From Arthrobacter sp. JZ12 (GTDB taxonomy: Bacteria; Actinomycetota; Actinomycetes; Actinomycetales; Micrococcaceae): 64,000 nt of DNA. The notes beneath the pieces are model-generated. The model saw nothing but the letters and a program-made list of their open reading frames with translations, ran no database searches and had not been told where the DNA came from. The stretch covers positions 186,001 through 250,000 of the forward strand of contig NZ_CP045246.1 of the NCBI RefSeq assembly GCF_035189165.1, in the 5' to 3' direction. The translations under genes were made by a program, and so were the position numbers. This document shows, piece by piece, positions 51,858 through 61,275 of this stretch. The first letter of the stretch is position 1; every line of letters begins with the position of its first letter.

Positions 51858-52913
51858 GTGACCGTGAACAAGGAGCCGGCGTCGTCTTCTGCGCTGCAGC
51901 CCGCCCCGCGCAGCCGAGCTGCAAATATCCGTGACGTGGCGAAGGCAGCGGGCGTCTCGCACCAGACCGTGTCGCGGGTCATCAACGGCCACCCCAGCCT
52001 GCGTGAGAGCACGCGCCAACGGGTGCTTGATGCAATGGAGACCCTTCAGTTCCGGCCCAACAGGGCGGCGCGGTCCCTGGTTACCAGCCGCTCCGGGATC
52101 ATCGGGGTGCTGGTGACCAACGGATCCTACTTCGGCCCGGCGTCCACGCAGGCAGCTATCGAGAGTGCGGCAGCCAGCGCCGGGTACCTCGTGGATACTG
52201 CCACCCTGGCGTCGCTTGAGGAAGCAGCGTTCAAGGAGGCGCTGGACCGGCTGGTGAACCATCCGGTCGAGGGCCTGATCATCCTCGCGCCGCAGGAGAC
52301 AACGCTGCGCCAGCTCGAGCACTTCTCCATCAGCCTGCCAATGGTCACGGTCCATTCAACCTCCCCGGCGGATGACCACGGGCTGTCAGTTGACCAGGTT
52401 GCCGGAGCGCGGCTCGCAACCCGCTACCTTGCCGAGCTTGGGCACCGCGACATCGCGCATGTGGCCGGCCCTGATGGCTGGGTGGAGTCGCGTGAAAGGA
52501 TACGGGGCTTCCGCACGGAAATGGCTGCCTGGGGACTTGATTCCACGCGGATCCTAACGGGGGACTGGACCTCCGACAGCGGCTTCCGGATCGGCCAGGA
52601 GCTCTTTGCGGCGAACCCTCCCAGCGCGGTGTTCTCCTCCAATGACCAGATGGCCCTCGGCCTGATGCACGCCTGCCGGGAGCATGGGTTGAGCGTTCCC
52701 GAGGATGTGAGCGTGGTGGGTTTCGATGACGTCCCCGATGCCGCCCATTTCGCGCCGCCCCTGACCACGGTTCGGCAGGACTTCACGGAGCTGGGCAGAC
52801 GCTGCGTTGCCCACCTCCTCACGCAGCTCGGCGTGCCTGCCCAAAACGCTCCCCGCACTGTGGTGCCCGAACTGATCGTCCGCCGTTCCGCCAGGCCGAG
52901 ACAGCAAGCATGA
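51858..52913 (+). CDS. LacI family transcriptional regulator of the arabinose cluster
   Basis: A 351-residue LacI regulator: helix-turn-helix and hinge (NIRDVAKAAGVSHQTVSRVINGHPSLRESTRQRVLDAMETLQFRPNRAARSL, residues ~23-75) and a sugar-binding core (VLVTNGSYFGP, GFDDVPDAAHFAPPLTTVRQDF). It precedes araD, araA and a monosaccharide ABC transporter, and two TGTGAmCGrTCACA sites before araD and chvE are its probable targets. Its TGA overlaps the GNAT start (ATGA). Confidence 0.92.
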   Translation: MTVNKEPASSSALQPAPRSRAANIRDVAKAAGVSHQTVSRVINGHPSLRESTRQRVLDAMETLQFRPNRAARSLVTSRSGIIGVLVTNGSYFGPASTQAAIESAAASAGYLVDTATLASLEEAAFKEALDRLVNHPVEGLIILAPQETTLRQLEHFSISLPMVTVHSTSPADDHGLSVDQVAGARLATRYLAELGHRDIAHVAGPDGWVESRERIRGFRTEMAAWGLDSTRILTGDWTSDSGFRIGQELFAANPPSAVFSSNDQMALGLMHACREHGLSVPEDVSVVGFDDVPDAAHFAPPLTTVRQDFTELGRRCVAHLLTQLGVPAQNAPRTVVPELIVRRSARPRQQA

Positions 52914-53374
52914 TCCAGATTTCTGCTGACGACACCACGCGCCCGGATGTCCGCGCACTTCTCGACGAACACCTCGCCGACATGTTCGCCACCTCGCCTG
53001 CCGAAAGCGTCCACGCCCTTGATCACTCTGCGCTCAGCGCGCCGGGCATAACCTTCTGGACGGCACGCGAAGGCGGTCGGCTCCTTGGCTGCGGCGCGCT
53101 GAAGGAAATGGCCTCCGGCGAGGGGGAGATCAAGTCGATGCGTACGACGACGGCGGCCCGCCGGCGCGGCGTGGGCAGCCTCCTCCTCGGACACATCATC
53201 GGCGAGGCTGAAGGCCGCGGCTATGCCCGGCTGCTGCTCGAGACAGGAACCGAGGACTACTTTGCGCCGGCGAGGAATCTTTATCTCCGCAACGGTTTCG
53301 TCGAGTGCCCGCCTTTCGGAAGCTATTCTGCCGATCCACACAGCACCTTCATGAGCCTCACCCTGCAGGGCTGA
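52910..53374 (+). CDS. GNAT family N-acetyltransferase
   Basis: A 154-residue GNAT. The acetyl-CoA loop is RRRGVGSLLLGHIIGEA (~83-99), with the strand IKSMRTTTAA before it and LYLRNGFVECPPFGSY near the end. The substrate is unknown; YeaA/PhnO-like small amine acetyltransferases are similar in size. Translationally coupled to the LacI gene. Confidence 0.88.
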   Translation: MIQISADDTTRPDVRALLDEHLADMFATSPAESVHALDHSALSAPGITFWTAREGGRLLGCGALKEMASGEGEIKSMRTTTAARRRGVGSLLLGHIIGEAEGRGYARLLLETGTEDYFAPARNLYLRNGFVECPPFGSYSADPHSTFMSLTLQG

Positions 53375-53394
53375 CCATCCGCCGTTGGCGGGCC

Positions 53395-53425
53395 TTGACA
53401 CGGAATGTCGTGTTCGTCATATTAT
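53395..53425 (+). promoter_or_regulatory. araD promoter
   Basis: TTGACA (53395-53400), then CATATT (53418-53423, 17-nt spacer) overlapping TATTAT (53420-53425). The best-looking -35 in this part of the window. Confidence 0.65.
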
Positions 53426-53438
53426 GTGAACGGTCACA
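53425..53438. promoter_or_regulatory. LacI-type operator before araD
   Basis: TGTGAACGGTCACA, arms TGTGA/TCACA around CG centre. It overlaps the -10 and start site, a classic repressor position. Confidence 0.7.
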
Positions 53439-53498
53439 TCCTGCAGCGTCGCCGATTCGGGTGCCGCAGGGCCCCTACTCGAAAGCGATGGTCGATGC

Positions 53499-54227
53499 AT
53501 GAGCAGCTTCAGCGACTTCTCGGATCGCGAACTGGATGCCATCAATGCAGTGCGCACAGATGTCGCCAGGCTTCACGGTGAGCTTGTCCGCTACAACCTT
53601 GTTGTCTGGACGGGAGGCAATGTCTCCGGCCGGGTGCCCGGCATGGACCTGTTTGTCATCAAGCCCAGCGGCGTGGACTACGACGAACTGACTCCCGAAA
53701 ACCAGATCCTGTGCGACCTCGACGGCAACGTCATCGAGGGCACGCCCGGTTCAGAGCGCTCCCCGTCCAGCGACACCGCCGCGCACGCCTATGTCTACCG
53801 CAACATGCCGCGCGTTGGGGGAGTGGTGCACACCCATTCCACCTATGCCACGGCCTGGGCGGCGCGCGGTGAAGCCATTCCCTGCGTTATCACCGCCATG
53901 GCCGACGAGTTCGGCGGTGAAATCCCGGTGGGCCCGTTCGCCATCATCGGTGATGACTCGATCGGGCGGGGCATCGTGGAAACCCTGAGCGGCCACCGCT
54001 CCCGGGCAGTGCTCATGCAGAACCACGGCCCCTTCACCATCGGCAAGGACGCCCGGGACGCGGTGAAGGCCGCCGTCATGCTCGAAGACGTTGCCCGGAC
54101 CATCCACATCACCCGCCAGCTGGGCGAGCCGCTGCCGATCGAACAGCGCCACATCGAATCCCTCTTTGACCGCTATCAGAACGTATACGGGCAGCACACG
54201 CCCGCTGGAACCGGAGCCGCACAGTGA
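53499..54227 (+). CDS. araD: L-ribulose-5-phosphate 4-epimerase
   Basis: A 242-residue class II aldolase-family epimerase that converts L-ribulose 5-phosphate to D-xylulose 5-phosphate. Zinc ligands HTHST (His111, His113) and NHGPF (His176), with Asp92 and the GNVSGR phosphate loop (40-45) present. The GTG of araA overlaps its stop (GTGA). Step 3 of the arabinose pathway. Confidence 0.95.
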   Translation: MSSFSDFSDRELDAINAVRTDVARLHGELVRYNLVVWTGGNVSGRVPGMDLFVIKPSGVDYDELTPENQILCDLDGNVIEGTPGSERSPSSDTAAHAYVYRNMPRVGGVVHTHSTYATAWAARGEAIPCVITAMADEFGGEIPVGPFAIIGDDSIGRGIVETLSGHRSRAVLMQNHGPFTIGKDARDAVKAAVMLEDVARTIHITRQLGEPLPIEQRHIESLFDRYQNVYGQHTPAGTGAAQ

Positions 54228-55738
54228 CATCCCTGCAGACATCCCTCGACAACTACGAAATCTGGTTCCTCACCGGCAGCCAGGACCTTTATGGTGATGA
54301 GACCCTCCGCCAGGTGGCGGAGCAGTCGCAGCAGATCGTAAAGATGATCGACGCCGCGGGCGTGCCCGTGAAGGTGGTCTGGAAGCCCACGCTGAAGGAC
54401 TCGAACTCCATCCGCCGCATGGCGCTTGAAGCCAACGCCAGCGACAACACGATCGGCGTCATCGCCTGGATGCACACCTTCAGCCCCGCCAAGATGTGGA
54501 TCGCGGGTCTGGACACGCTGCGCAAGCCGCTGCTGCACCTGCACACGCAGATCAACGTCGAGCTGCCCTGGGCGGACATTGACTTCGATTTCATGAACCT
54601 GAACCAGGCCGCCCACGGCGACCGCGAGTTCGGCTACATCCAGACGCGGCTCTCGGTGGCGCGGAAGACCGTCGTCGGGCACGTTTCCAACCCGGCGGTT
54701 ACCGACCAGATCGCCACCTGGTCGCGTGCGGCTGCCGGTTGGGCGGCCGTGCATGAGCTCAAGGTCGCCCGCTTCGGTGACAACATGCGCAACGTCGCGG
54801 TCACCGAGGGTGACAAGACCGAAGCTGAACTGCGCTTCGGCGTCTCCATCAACACCTGGGGCGTGAACGAGCTCGTCGAGGTGGTGGACGCGCAGTCCGA
54901 CGCGGACATCGATGCCCTGGTCGAGGAGTACGAGGCAACCTACGACGTCGTTCCCGAACTGCGGCGCGGCGGTGACCGCCACGAATCGCTCCGCTACGGC
55001 GCGCGGCAGGAACTCGCGCTGAAGTCCTTCCTGGAGGGCGGTTCCTTCGGAGCCTTCACGACGACGTTCGAGGACCTGGGCGGGCTGCGCCAGCTTCCCG
55101 GTCTGGCCGTGCAGCGGCTCATGGCCGCCGGGTACGGCTTCGGCGCCGAGGGCGATTGGAAGACCGCTGTGCTGGTCCGCGCCGCCAAGGTCATGGGCGC
55201 AGGCCTGCCGGGCGGCGCCTCGCTCATGGAGGACTACACCTACCATCTGGTGCCGGGGGAGGAAAAAATCCTCGGTGCGCACATGCTGGAGATCTGTCCC
55301 ACCCTCACCACCTCGAAGCCCACCCTCGAGGTGCACCCGCTGGGCATCGGCGGCAAGGAGGACCCCGTCCGCCTGGTGTTCGACACGGACCCGGGAGACG
55401 CCGTCGTCGTTGCCATGTCCGACATGCGCGACCGCTTCCGCCTGACCGCCAACGCAGTGGAGGTCGTTTTGCCGGATGCTCCGCTGCCCAACCTGCCGGT
55501 TGCCCGCGCGGTCTGGAAGCCGGAGCCGGACCTTGCAACGTCGGCCGCCGCCTGGCTGAGTGCGGGAGCCGCCCATCACACGGTGATGAGCACCGCCGTC
55601 GGACTTGATGTCTTCGAGGACTTCGCCGACATCGCCGGCACCGAACTGCTGCGCATCGACAGCACGACGACGCTGCGCGAGTTCCAGCGGGAGCTCCGCT
55701 GGAATGCTGCCTACTATCGGCTGGCTCAGAAGCTCTAG
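54224..55738 (+). CDS. araA: L-arabinose isomerase
   Basis: A 504-residue enzyme that isomerises L-arabinose to L-ribulose. It begins [13 protein letters not shown], typical of AraA, and has [21 protein letters not shown], the E-containing [18 protein letters not shown] and [25 protein letters not shown] catalytic segments. Step 1 of the pathway. Coupled to araD; no ribulokinase gene lies between or beside them. Confidence 0.95.
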   Translation: MTSLQTSLDNYEIWFLTGSQDLYGDETLRQVAEQSQQIVKMIDAAGVPVKVVWKPTLKDSNSIRRMALEANASDNTIGVIAWMHTFSPAKMWIAGLDTLRKPLLHLHTQINVELPWADIDFDFMNLNQAAHGDREFGYIQTRLSVARKTVVGHVSNPAVTDQIATWSRAAAGWAAVHELKVARFGDNMRNVAVTEGDKTEAELRFGVSINTWGVNELVEVVDAQSDADIDALVEEYEATYDVVPELRRGGDRHESLRYGARQELALKSFLEGGSFGAFTTTFEDLGGLRQLPGLAVQRLMAAGYGFGAEGDWKTAVLVRAAKVMGAGLPGGASLMEDYTYHLVPGEEKILGAHMLEICPTLTTSKPTLEVHPLGIGGKEDPVRLVFDTDPGDAVVVAMSDMRDRFRLTANAVEVVLPDAPLPNLPVARAVWKPEPDLATSAAAWLSAGAAHHTVMSTAVGLDVFEDFADIAGTELLRIDSTTTLREFQRELRWNAAYYRLAQKL

Positions 55739-55807
55739 TCACAGGCAGATAACGATCCCCGAAGGGCATTCCGCAAGAGAAGGCCAAAGGCTTACTGTTG
55801 CGCATGG

Positions 55808-55831
55808 TGTGACCGATTGTGACCGATCACA
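55808..55831. promoter_or_regulatory. LacI-type operator and half copy before chvE
   Basis: TGTGACCGATCACA at 55818-55831, with a direct partial repeat TGTGACCGAT at 55808-55817, one helical turn upstream. Same format as the araD site. Confidence 0.65.
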
Positions 55832-55917
55832 CGGGGATACCAATCCGGAGGAAACCGTCCGTTCCACCGGGTACAGAGAACTTCCGGGCGCTGATGCCCG
55901 GCAAGGGAAGGAAAGAC

Positions 55918-57036
55918 ATGAAGAAGAACATGCTCGTCGGAGTCGCTGCAGCCAGCGCACTGGCACTGTCGCTCACCGCCTGCGGCGGTAACCGCGGCGG
56001 CGGTGGCGCTGAAGGTGGCGGCGAAGGGGCCAATGAAGGAGCCCGGATCGGCGTGGCCATGCCGACGCAGCAGTCGGAACGCTGGATTGCCGACGGCGAG
56101 AACATCAAGACCAAGCTCGAGGAGCTCGGCTACGAAGTTGACCTCCAGTTCGCGAACGATGACATCCCCACCCAGGTGTCCCAGATCGAGAACATGATCA
56201 ACGGCGGTGCGAAGGCGCTGGTCATTGCCTCCATCGACGGCACCACCCTCACCAGCGTGCTGGACACGGCGGAGAGCCAGGACATCCCGGTCATCGCCTA
56301 CGACCGCCTGATCAACGGATCCGAGACGGTCGACTACTACACGACGTTCGACAACTTCGAGGTCGGCGTGCAGCAGGCCACCTCGCTGCTGATCGGCCTC
56401 GGTGTCCTCGACGAGAACGGCGAGGAGACCGGCGAGGAAGGTCCGTTCGACGTCGAGCTGTTTGCCGGCAGCCCAGATGACAACAACGCAACCTTCTTCT
56501 GGGATGGCGCAATGCAGACGCTGCAGCCCTACCTGGACAGCGGCGTCCTGCGCGTCCCGAGCGGCCAGACCGACTTCGAGCAGGCAGCCATCCTGCGCTG
56601 GCTCCCTGACACCGCGCAGGACCGCATGGAGGACCTCCTCACTGTCGGTGGCGGAGAGACACTCGAGGGTGTGCTGTCCCCGTACGACGGCCTCTCGATC
56701 GGCATCATCTCGGCGCTAACCTCCGGCGGCTACTCCAAGGACGACCTGCCCGTCGTTACAGGCCAGGACGCCGAGGTTGGTTCCGTCCAGTCGATCGTGG
56801 CAGGCGAGCAGTACTCCACGATCTTCAAGGACGTCCGTGAGCTGGGCGAGCGCGCGGTCCTCATGGTCGACTCCCTGATGAAGGGCGAGGAGCCCGAGGT
56901 TAACGACACCGAGACGTACGACAACGGCGAGAAGATCGTCCCGTCGTACCTGCTCGAATCCGAGATCGTGACGGTGGACAACTACGAGGAAGTCCTCATT
57001 GACAGCGGTTACTACACCGCCGAAGAAGTTCAGTAG
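55918..57036 (+). CDS. chvE: Monosaccharide ABC transporter binding lipoprotein (ChvE type)
   Basis: A 372-residue sugar-binding protein with a lipobox LTAC (Cys ~21) after a short hydrophobic start, then [17 protein letters not shown] and [36 protein letters not shown] and [16 protein letters not shown]. These are typical of the ChvE/MmsA system that takes up arabinose, xylose, galactose and related sugars. ATG 55918 has AAGGAAAG nearby. Preceded by LacI-type operators, so arabinose-regulated. Confidence 0.92.
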   Translation: MKKNMLVGVAAASALALSLTACGGNRGGGGAEGGGEGANEGARIGVAMPTQQSERWIADGENIKTKLEELGYEVDLQFANDDIPTQVSQIENMINGGAKALVIASIDGTTLTSVLDTAESQDIPVIAYDRLINGSETVDYYTTFDNFEVGVQQATSLLIGLGVLDENGEETGEEGPFDVELFAGSPDDNNATFFWDGAMQTLQPYLDSGVLRVPSGQTDFEQAAILRWLPDTAQDRMEDLLTVGGGETLEGVLSPYDGLSIGIISALTSGGYSKDDLPVVTGQDAEVGSVQSIVAGEQYSTIFKDVRELGERAVLMVDSLMKGEEPEVNDTETYDNGEKIVPSYLLESEIVTVDNYEEVLIDSGYYTAEEVQ

Positions 57037-57049
57037 GACCTTCCCTCAG

Positions 57050-57085
57050 TGCTGCGGCCGGTGGCCCGTGCCGCCGGCCGCAGCA
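57050..57085 (+). other. Intercistronic stem-loop between chvE and gguA
   Basis: Arms 57050-57065 and 57070-57085 form a 16-bp stem (one G-T wobble) with a CCGT loop in the 76-bp gap. There is no T-run. Such elements stabilise the upstream message or partially terminate, giving more binding protein than membrane parts. Confidence 0.65.
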
Positions 57086-57112
57086 GTTTCACGCACGATG
57101 TAAGGAAGCATC

Positions 57113-58642
57113 ATGACAGAGCACATCCTCGAGATGCGCGGCATTACCAAGACCTTCCCGGGTGTGAAGGCGCTCCAGGACGTATCTCTTGAGGTGGCAC
57201 GCGGTGAAGTGCATGCGATCTGCGGAGAAAACGGCGCCGGCAAATCCACCCTGATGAAGGTGCTGTCCGGCGTCTACCCCCACGGAACCTACGAAGGGGA
57301 TATTGTCCTCGAGGGCAAGACCGTCGAGTTCAAGGACATCAAGGACAGCGAGCACCACGGAGTGGTGATCATCCACCAGGAACTGGCACTCTCCCCGTTC
57401 CTGTCCGTCGCCGAGAACATCTTCCTCGGCAATGAGCGCGCGAAGAGCGGCCTCATCGACTGGAACGAAACCAACACGATGGCCTCGGAGCTGCTGCGCC
57501 GGGTTGGTCTCAAGCTGAACCCGACGGTTCGGGCGGGCGAGATCGGTGTCGGAAAGCAGCAGCTGGTCGAGATCGCAAAGGCGCTCTCCAAGGACGTCAA
57601 GCTGCTCATCCTCGACGAGCCGACGGCAGCGCTGAACGACGAGGACTCCGCCCACCTGCTCGGCTTGGTGAGCGACCTCCGTGAGCAGGGCATCTCCTGC
57701 ATCATCATCAGCCACAAGCTCAACGAAATCCGCGCGATCGCCGATTCGGTGACCATCATCCGCGACGGCCGCACCATCGAGACCCTGAGTCTGCATGACG
57801 GTTCGGTGACCGAGGAGCGGATCATCAAGGGCATGGTGGGCCGCGACATGGAACACCGGTATCCGGAGCGCACCCCGTCCATCGGTGACGAGATCTTCCG
57901 GGTTGAGGACTGGACAGTCCACCACCCGCAGGAGCATGCCCGGGTTGTCATCGATAAGGCACACCTGTCGGTACGTGCCGGTGAGATCGTCGGCATCGCC
58001 GGACTGATGGGGGCCGGCCGCACGGAACTGGCGATGAGCGTCTTCGGACAGAGCTACGGGTCCAATATCAGCGGTTCCCTGTACAAAAACGGCAAGCAGA
58101 TCCAGGTTCGGAACGTGGGGGAGGCCATCCGCCATGGCATCGCCTACGCCACTGAAGACCGGAAACGCTACGGCCTGAACCTGCTCGACGACATCAAGCG
58201 GAACATCTCCGGCGCGGCGCTCAACAAGCTGGCAACCCGGGGATGGGTGGATGGGGCTCGTGAAACCATCGTCGCCAACGACTACCGCAAGTCCATGAAC
58301 ATCAAGGCCCCCTCGGTCGCAGCCGTGACCGGCAAACTCTCCGGCGGCAACCAGCAGAAGGTCGTGCTGTCCAAGTGGATGTTCGCCGACCCGGATGTGC
58401 TCATCCTCGATGAGCCCACGCGCGGTATCGACGTCGGAGCCAAGTACGAGATCTATACGATCATCAACCGCCTCGCAGACGAGGGGAAGGCGATCATCGT
58501 CATCTCCTCCGAACTTCCGGAACTACTCGGCATCTGCGACCGCATCTACACCCTGGCAGAAGGCGTCATCACAGCGGAGGTTCCGATCGCCGATGCCACC
58601 CCCGAATACCTCATGCAACACATGACCAAGGAAAAGGACTGA
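57113..58642 (+). CDS. gguA: Monosaccharide ABC transporter ATP-binding protein
   Basis: A 509-residue protein with two fused ATPase domains. Domain 1 has Walker [10 protein letters not shown], Walker [13 protein letters not shown]; domain 2 has a degenerate P-loop (GLMGAGRTE) and the signature [14 protein letters not shown] with Walker [12 protein letters not shown]. Such asymmetry is normal for the CUT2 family. Works with ChvE and the permease at 58647. Confidence 0.94.
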   Translation: MTEHILEMRGITKTFPGVKALQDVSLEVARGEVHAICGENGAGKSTLMKVLSGVYPHGTYEGDIVLEGKTVEFKDIKDSEHHGVVIIHQELALSPFLSVAENIFLGNERAKSGLIDWNETNTMASELLRRVGLKLNPTVRAGEIGVGKQQLVEIAKALSKDVKLLILDEPTAALNDEDSAHLLGLVSDLREQGISCIIISHKLNEIRAIADSVTIIRDGRTIETLSLHDGSVTEERIIKGMVGRDMEHRYPERTPSIGDEIFRVEDWTVHHPQEHARVVIDKAHLSVRAGEIVGIAGLMGAGRTELAMSVFGQSYGSNISGSLYKNGKQIQVRNVGEAIRHGIAYATEDRKRYGLNLLDDIKRNISGAALNKLATRGWVDGARETIVANDYRKSMNIKAPSVAAVTGKLSGGNQQKVVLSKWMFADPDVLILDEPTRGIDVGAKYEIYTIINRLADEGKAIIVISSELPELLGICDRIYTLAEGVITAEVPIADATPEYLMQHMTKEKD

Positions 58643-58646
58643 TCCC

Positions 58647-59882
58647 ATGGCAACTACCGTCAAGGACGCCCCTCCGGCGCCGGCGCCTGCCAACGCTCCA
58701 CACGGCTTGGCCTTCTTCACCAGCAGGCTTCGCCAGATCGGTATCTTCGTTGCGCTCCTGGTGATCGTCGGCCTTTTCCAGGTCCTCACCCGCGGCGCAT
58801 TGCTGCAGCCGGACAACGTCTCCAACATCATCGTCCAGAACAGCTACATCCTGCTCCTGGCCATCGGCATGGTGATGATCATTATTGCCGGCCATATCGA
58901 CCTGTCCGTCGGATCGGTCGCCGCCTTCGTGGGTGCCATGTCGGGCGTGATGATCCAGGACTGGGGTCTCCCATGGTGGCTTGCCATCATTGCATCCCTC
59001 CTGATCGGTGCGCTCGTAGGTGCGTGGCAGGGCTTCTGGGTTGCGTACGTAGGAATCCCTGCGTTCATCGTGACGCTGGCCGGCATGCTCATCTTCCGCG
59101 GACTCACCCAAATCACCCTGGAGAACCAGCGGATCAGCGGCTTCCCCACCGAGTACCGCCAGCTTGGCGGCGGCTTCCTGTTCCCGGGCCTGTTCCCGGC
59201 CGAGACGAATATCCTCGACTGGACCACGGTGGGCCTGGGCATCATCGCTGCGGCACTGCTTGTCGTCAGCCAGCTCCGCGGCCGCCGTACCCGCGCCCGC
59301 CTGAACCTTGAGACCGAACCGTCCTCGTGGTTCTTCACGAAGCTCGCCTTCGGCCTCGTGGTCATCCTTGGCCTGACCTACCTGCTGGCCAGCTCCCGCA
59401 GCGGTACACCGATCGTCCTCGTGCTGCTCGGCATCCTGGTAGTGGTATACAGCCTCGTAATGAACCGCGCGGTCTTCGGCCGCCACATCTACGCCCGAGG
59501 CGGCAACCTGCAGGCGGCCCAGCTCTCAGGCGTCAATACCAAGCGCATCGACTTCATGCTCTTCGTGAACATGGGTGTACTTGCTGCGCTTGCCGGCCTT
59601 GTCTTCACCGGACGCCTCAACTCGGCAGGCCCGGGTGCGGGCAACCTGTTCGAGCTGGACGCCATCGCCGCTGCCTTCATCGGCGGCGCGGCGGTGACCG
59701 GCGGTGTGGGTACCGTCGTCGGTGCGATCACCGGAGGCCTGATTATGGGCGTGCTCAACAACGGCATGTCATTGATGGGTGTCGGAACCGACTACCAGCA
59801 GTTCATCAAGGGCATGGTCCTGCTGCTCGCGGTCGCTTTCGACGTCTTCAACAAGCGCAAGGCATCCACCGCACTGAAGTAG
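58647..59882 (+). CDS. gguB: Monosaccharide ABC transporter permease
   Basis: A 411-residue membrane protein with about ten segments. The CUT2 permease signatures GHIDLSVGSVAAF, GIPAFIVTLAGMLIFRG, and the C-terminal EAA-like GGNLQAAQLSGVNTKRI and AIAAAFIGGAAVTGGVGTVVGAITGG are intact. 4 bp after the ATPase stop; last gene before a strong terminator. Confidence 0.94.
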   Translation: MATTVKDAPPAPAPANAPHGLAFFTSRLRQIGIFVALLVIVGLFQVLTRGALLQPDNVSNIIVQNSYILLLAIGMVMIIIAGHIDLSVGSVAAFVGAMSGVMIQDWGLPWWLAIIASLLIGALVGAWQGFWVAYVGIPAFIVTLAGMLIFRGLTQITLENQRISGFPTEYRQLGGGFLFPGLFPAETNILDWTTVGLGIIAAALLVVSQLRGRRTRARLNLETEPSSWFFTKLAFGLVVILGLTYLLASSRSGTPIVLVLLGILVVVYSLVMNRAVFGRHIYARGGNLQAAQLSGVNTKRIDFMLFVNMGVLAALAGLVFTGRLNSAGPGAGNLFELDAIAAAFIGGAAVTGGVGTVVGAITGGLIMGVLNNGMSLMGVGTDYQQFIKGMVLLLAVAFDVFNKRKASTALK

Positions 59883-59898
59883 AAACACCCTTCATTTG

Positions 59899-59942
59899 GC
59901 AGGACACGCCCCTTTTGCCCGTTCATTAGGGGCGTGTCCTGC
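59899..59942 (+). terminator. Terminator after the arabinose transport operon
   Basis: Arms 59899-59912 and 59929-59942 form a 14-bp perfect stem (GCAGGACACGCCCC with its complement) with a 16-nt loop, followed by TCTTTC. Confidence 0.8.
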
Positions 59943-59981
59943 TCTTTCAACGAGCGAAGAACACGGACGTAGGAGAACATC

Positions 59982-61241
59982 TTGGCGAACGACGTCGGCA
60001 CCAACTGGGCGGGGAACCTCGCCTACGGAGCAACTGTCCTGCACGAGCCCTCCTCGGTCGAGGAGGTTCGCCGCATGGTTGCCACTGCGTCCTCCATCCG
60101 CGCGCTCGGCTCACGCCACTCCTTCAACACCATCGCCGACGGAACCTCGGAGCTGCTTTCGACGGCGGCGCTGACCGGTCCCGTCACGATCAATCGCGAC
60201 CGCTCCACCGTCACCGTCGGCGCGGGTATCCGCTACGGGGAACTCGCGCGTGAGCTCGAGAGGGCCGGTTTCGCCCTCGCCAACCTCGCTTCCCTGCCCC
60301 ACATCTCGGTGGGCGGCGCTGTCGCCACCGGGACCCACGGCTCGGGCAACCGGAACCGCAGCCTGGCTGCCGCCGTCGTCGGGCTTGAGCTGGTGACCGG
60401 CAGCGGTGACCTGATCGCGTTCGATGCCGGAAACCCGGACCTCGCCGGTGCGGTCATCAACCTGGGCGCACTCGGTGTTGTCACCAGCCTGGAGCTGGAG
60501 ATCGAGCCGGCCTTCGAGGTGGAGCAGACCGTCTTCGAGCAGCTCCCACTAGATGCCCTCACCACCAATTTCGACGGCGTCACCGGCGCAGCGTACAGCG
60601 TCAGCGTGTTCACTACCTGGCGCAATCCCGACGCCGCCGACTCGGTGTGGGTCAAACGCCGCCCCGATCGCGACGTGCCCCTGGCCCACACCCTCTTCGG
60701 CGCCGTCCGTGCGACGGAAGAGAGGCATCCGCTGCCCGGGCTGCCGGCGATCGGCTGCACGCCGCAACTGGGAGCGGCAGGGCCCTGGTACAACCGACTT
60801 CCTCACTTCAAGCTCGATTTCACGCCGAGCAATGGCGTGGAGCTCCAGTCCGAATACCTTGTGCCGCGGCAGCATGCGGTCGACGCGATCCTGGCCGTGC
60901 GGGAACTCAGCGCCGAGATCGCTCCGCTGCTCCAGGTCAATGAGATCCGCACGGTGGCTGCGGACGAGCTGTGGCTCAGTTCCAGTTACGGAACCGACGC
61001 CGTGGGTCTGCACTTCACCTGGGTTCAGGACCAGCCCGCCGTCGAGGCGTTCCTTCCCACGCTGGAGGCAGCCCTGGAACCGTTCGCGGCACGCCCCCAC
61101 TGGGGCAAGCTGTTCACGCTGGGCGCTCACGATCTTGACCGGCTGTACCCCAGGCTCGAGGATTTCCGCCTGCTGGTGAAGCGGATGGATCCGGACGGAG
61201 TGTTCGACAATCCGTTCACTGCGGAGGTCCTGGGCCGCTAG
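59982..61241 (+). CDS. Alditol oxidase (AldO type)
   Basis: A 419-residue FAD oxidase close to Streptomyces AldO. The FAD-binding N domain carries the covalent His46 (GSRHSFNTIAD), the LPHISVGGAVATGTHGSG loop and GALGVVTSLELEIEP. Active-site Glu321 and Arg323 (NEIRTVAAD), Thr346 and Lys376 (HWGKLF) match AldO residues shifted by one. It should oxidise xylitol, sorbitol and similar alditols to aldoses with H2O2 release. TTG 59982 has AGGAG 7 nt upstream. It follows the arabinose operon but after a terminator. Confidence 0.9.
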   Translation: MANDVGTNWAGNLAYGATVLHEPSSVEEVRRMVATASSIRALGSRHSFNTIADGTSELLSTAALTGPVTINRDRSTVTVGAGIRYGELARELERAGFALANLASLPHISVGGAVATGTHGSGNRNRSLAAAVVGLELVTGSGDLIAFDAGNPDLAGAVINLGALGVVTSLELEIEPAFEVEQTVFEQLPLDALTTNFDGVTGAAYSVSVFTTWRNPDAADSVWVKRRPDRDVPLAHTLFGAVRATEERHPLPGLPAIGCTPQLGAAGPWYNRLPHFKLDFTPSNGVELQSEYLVPRQHAVDAILAVRELSAEIAPLLQVNEIRTVAADELWLSSSYGTDAVGLHFTWVQDQPAVEAFLPTLEAALEPFAARPHWGKLFTLGAHDLDRLYPRLEDFRLLVKRMDPDGVFDNPFTAEVLGR

Positions 61242-61275
61242 CTTCCCGTGACGAGGATGCTCAGCGTGGTGCTTC

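Noticed and set aside
53425-53438. TGTGA/TCACA as a CRP site
   Set aside because: CRP sites need a 6-bp gap between TGTGA and TCACA; here it is 4 bp with a central CG, the LacI-family format, and a LacI gene lies next to it.
54176-55579. Minus-strand 467-codon frame opposite araA
   Set aside because: Antisense shadow of a canonical enzyme gene; no family features.
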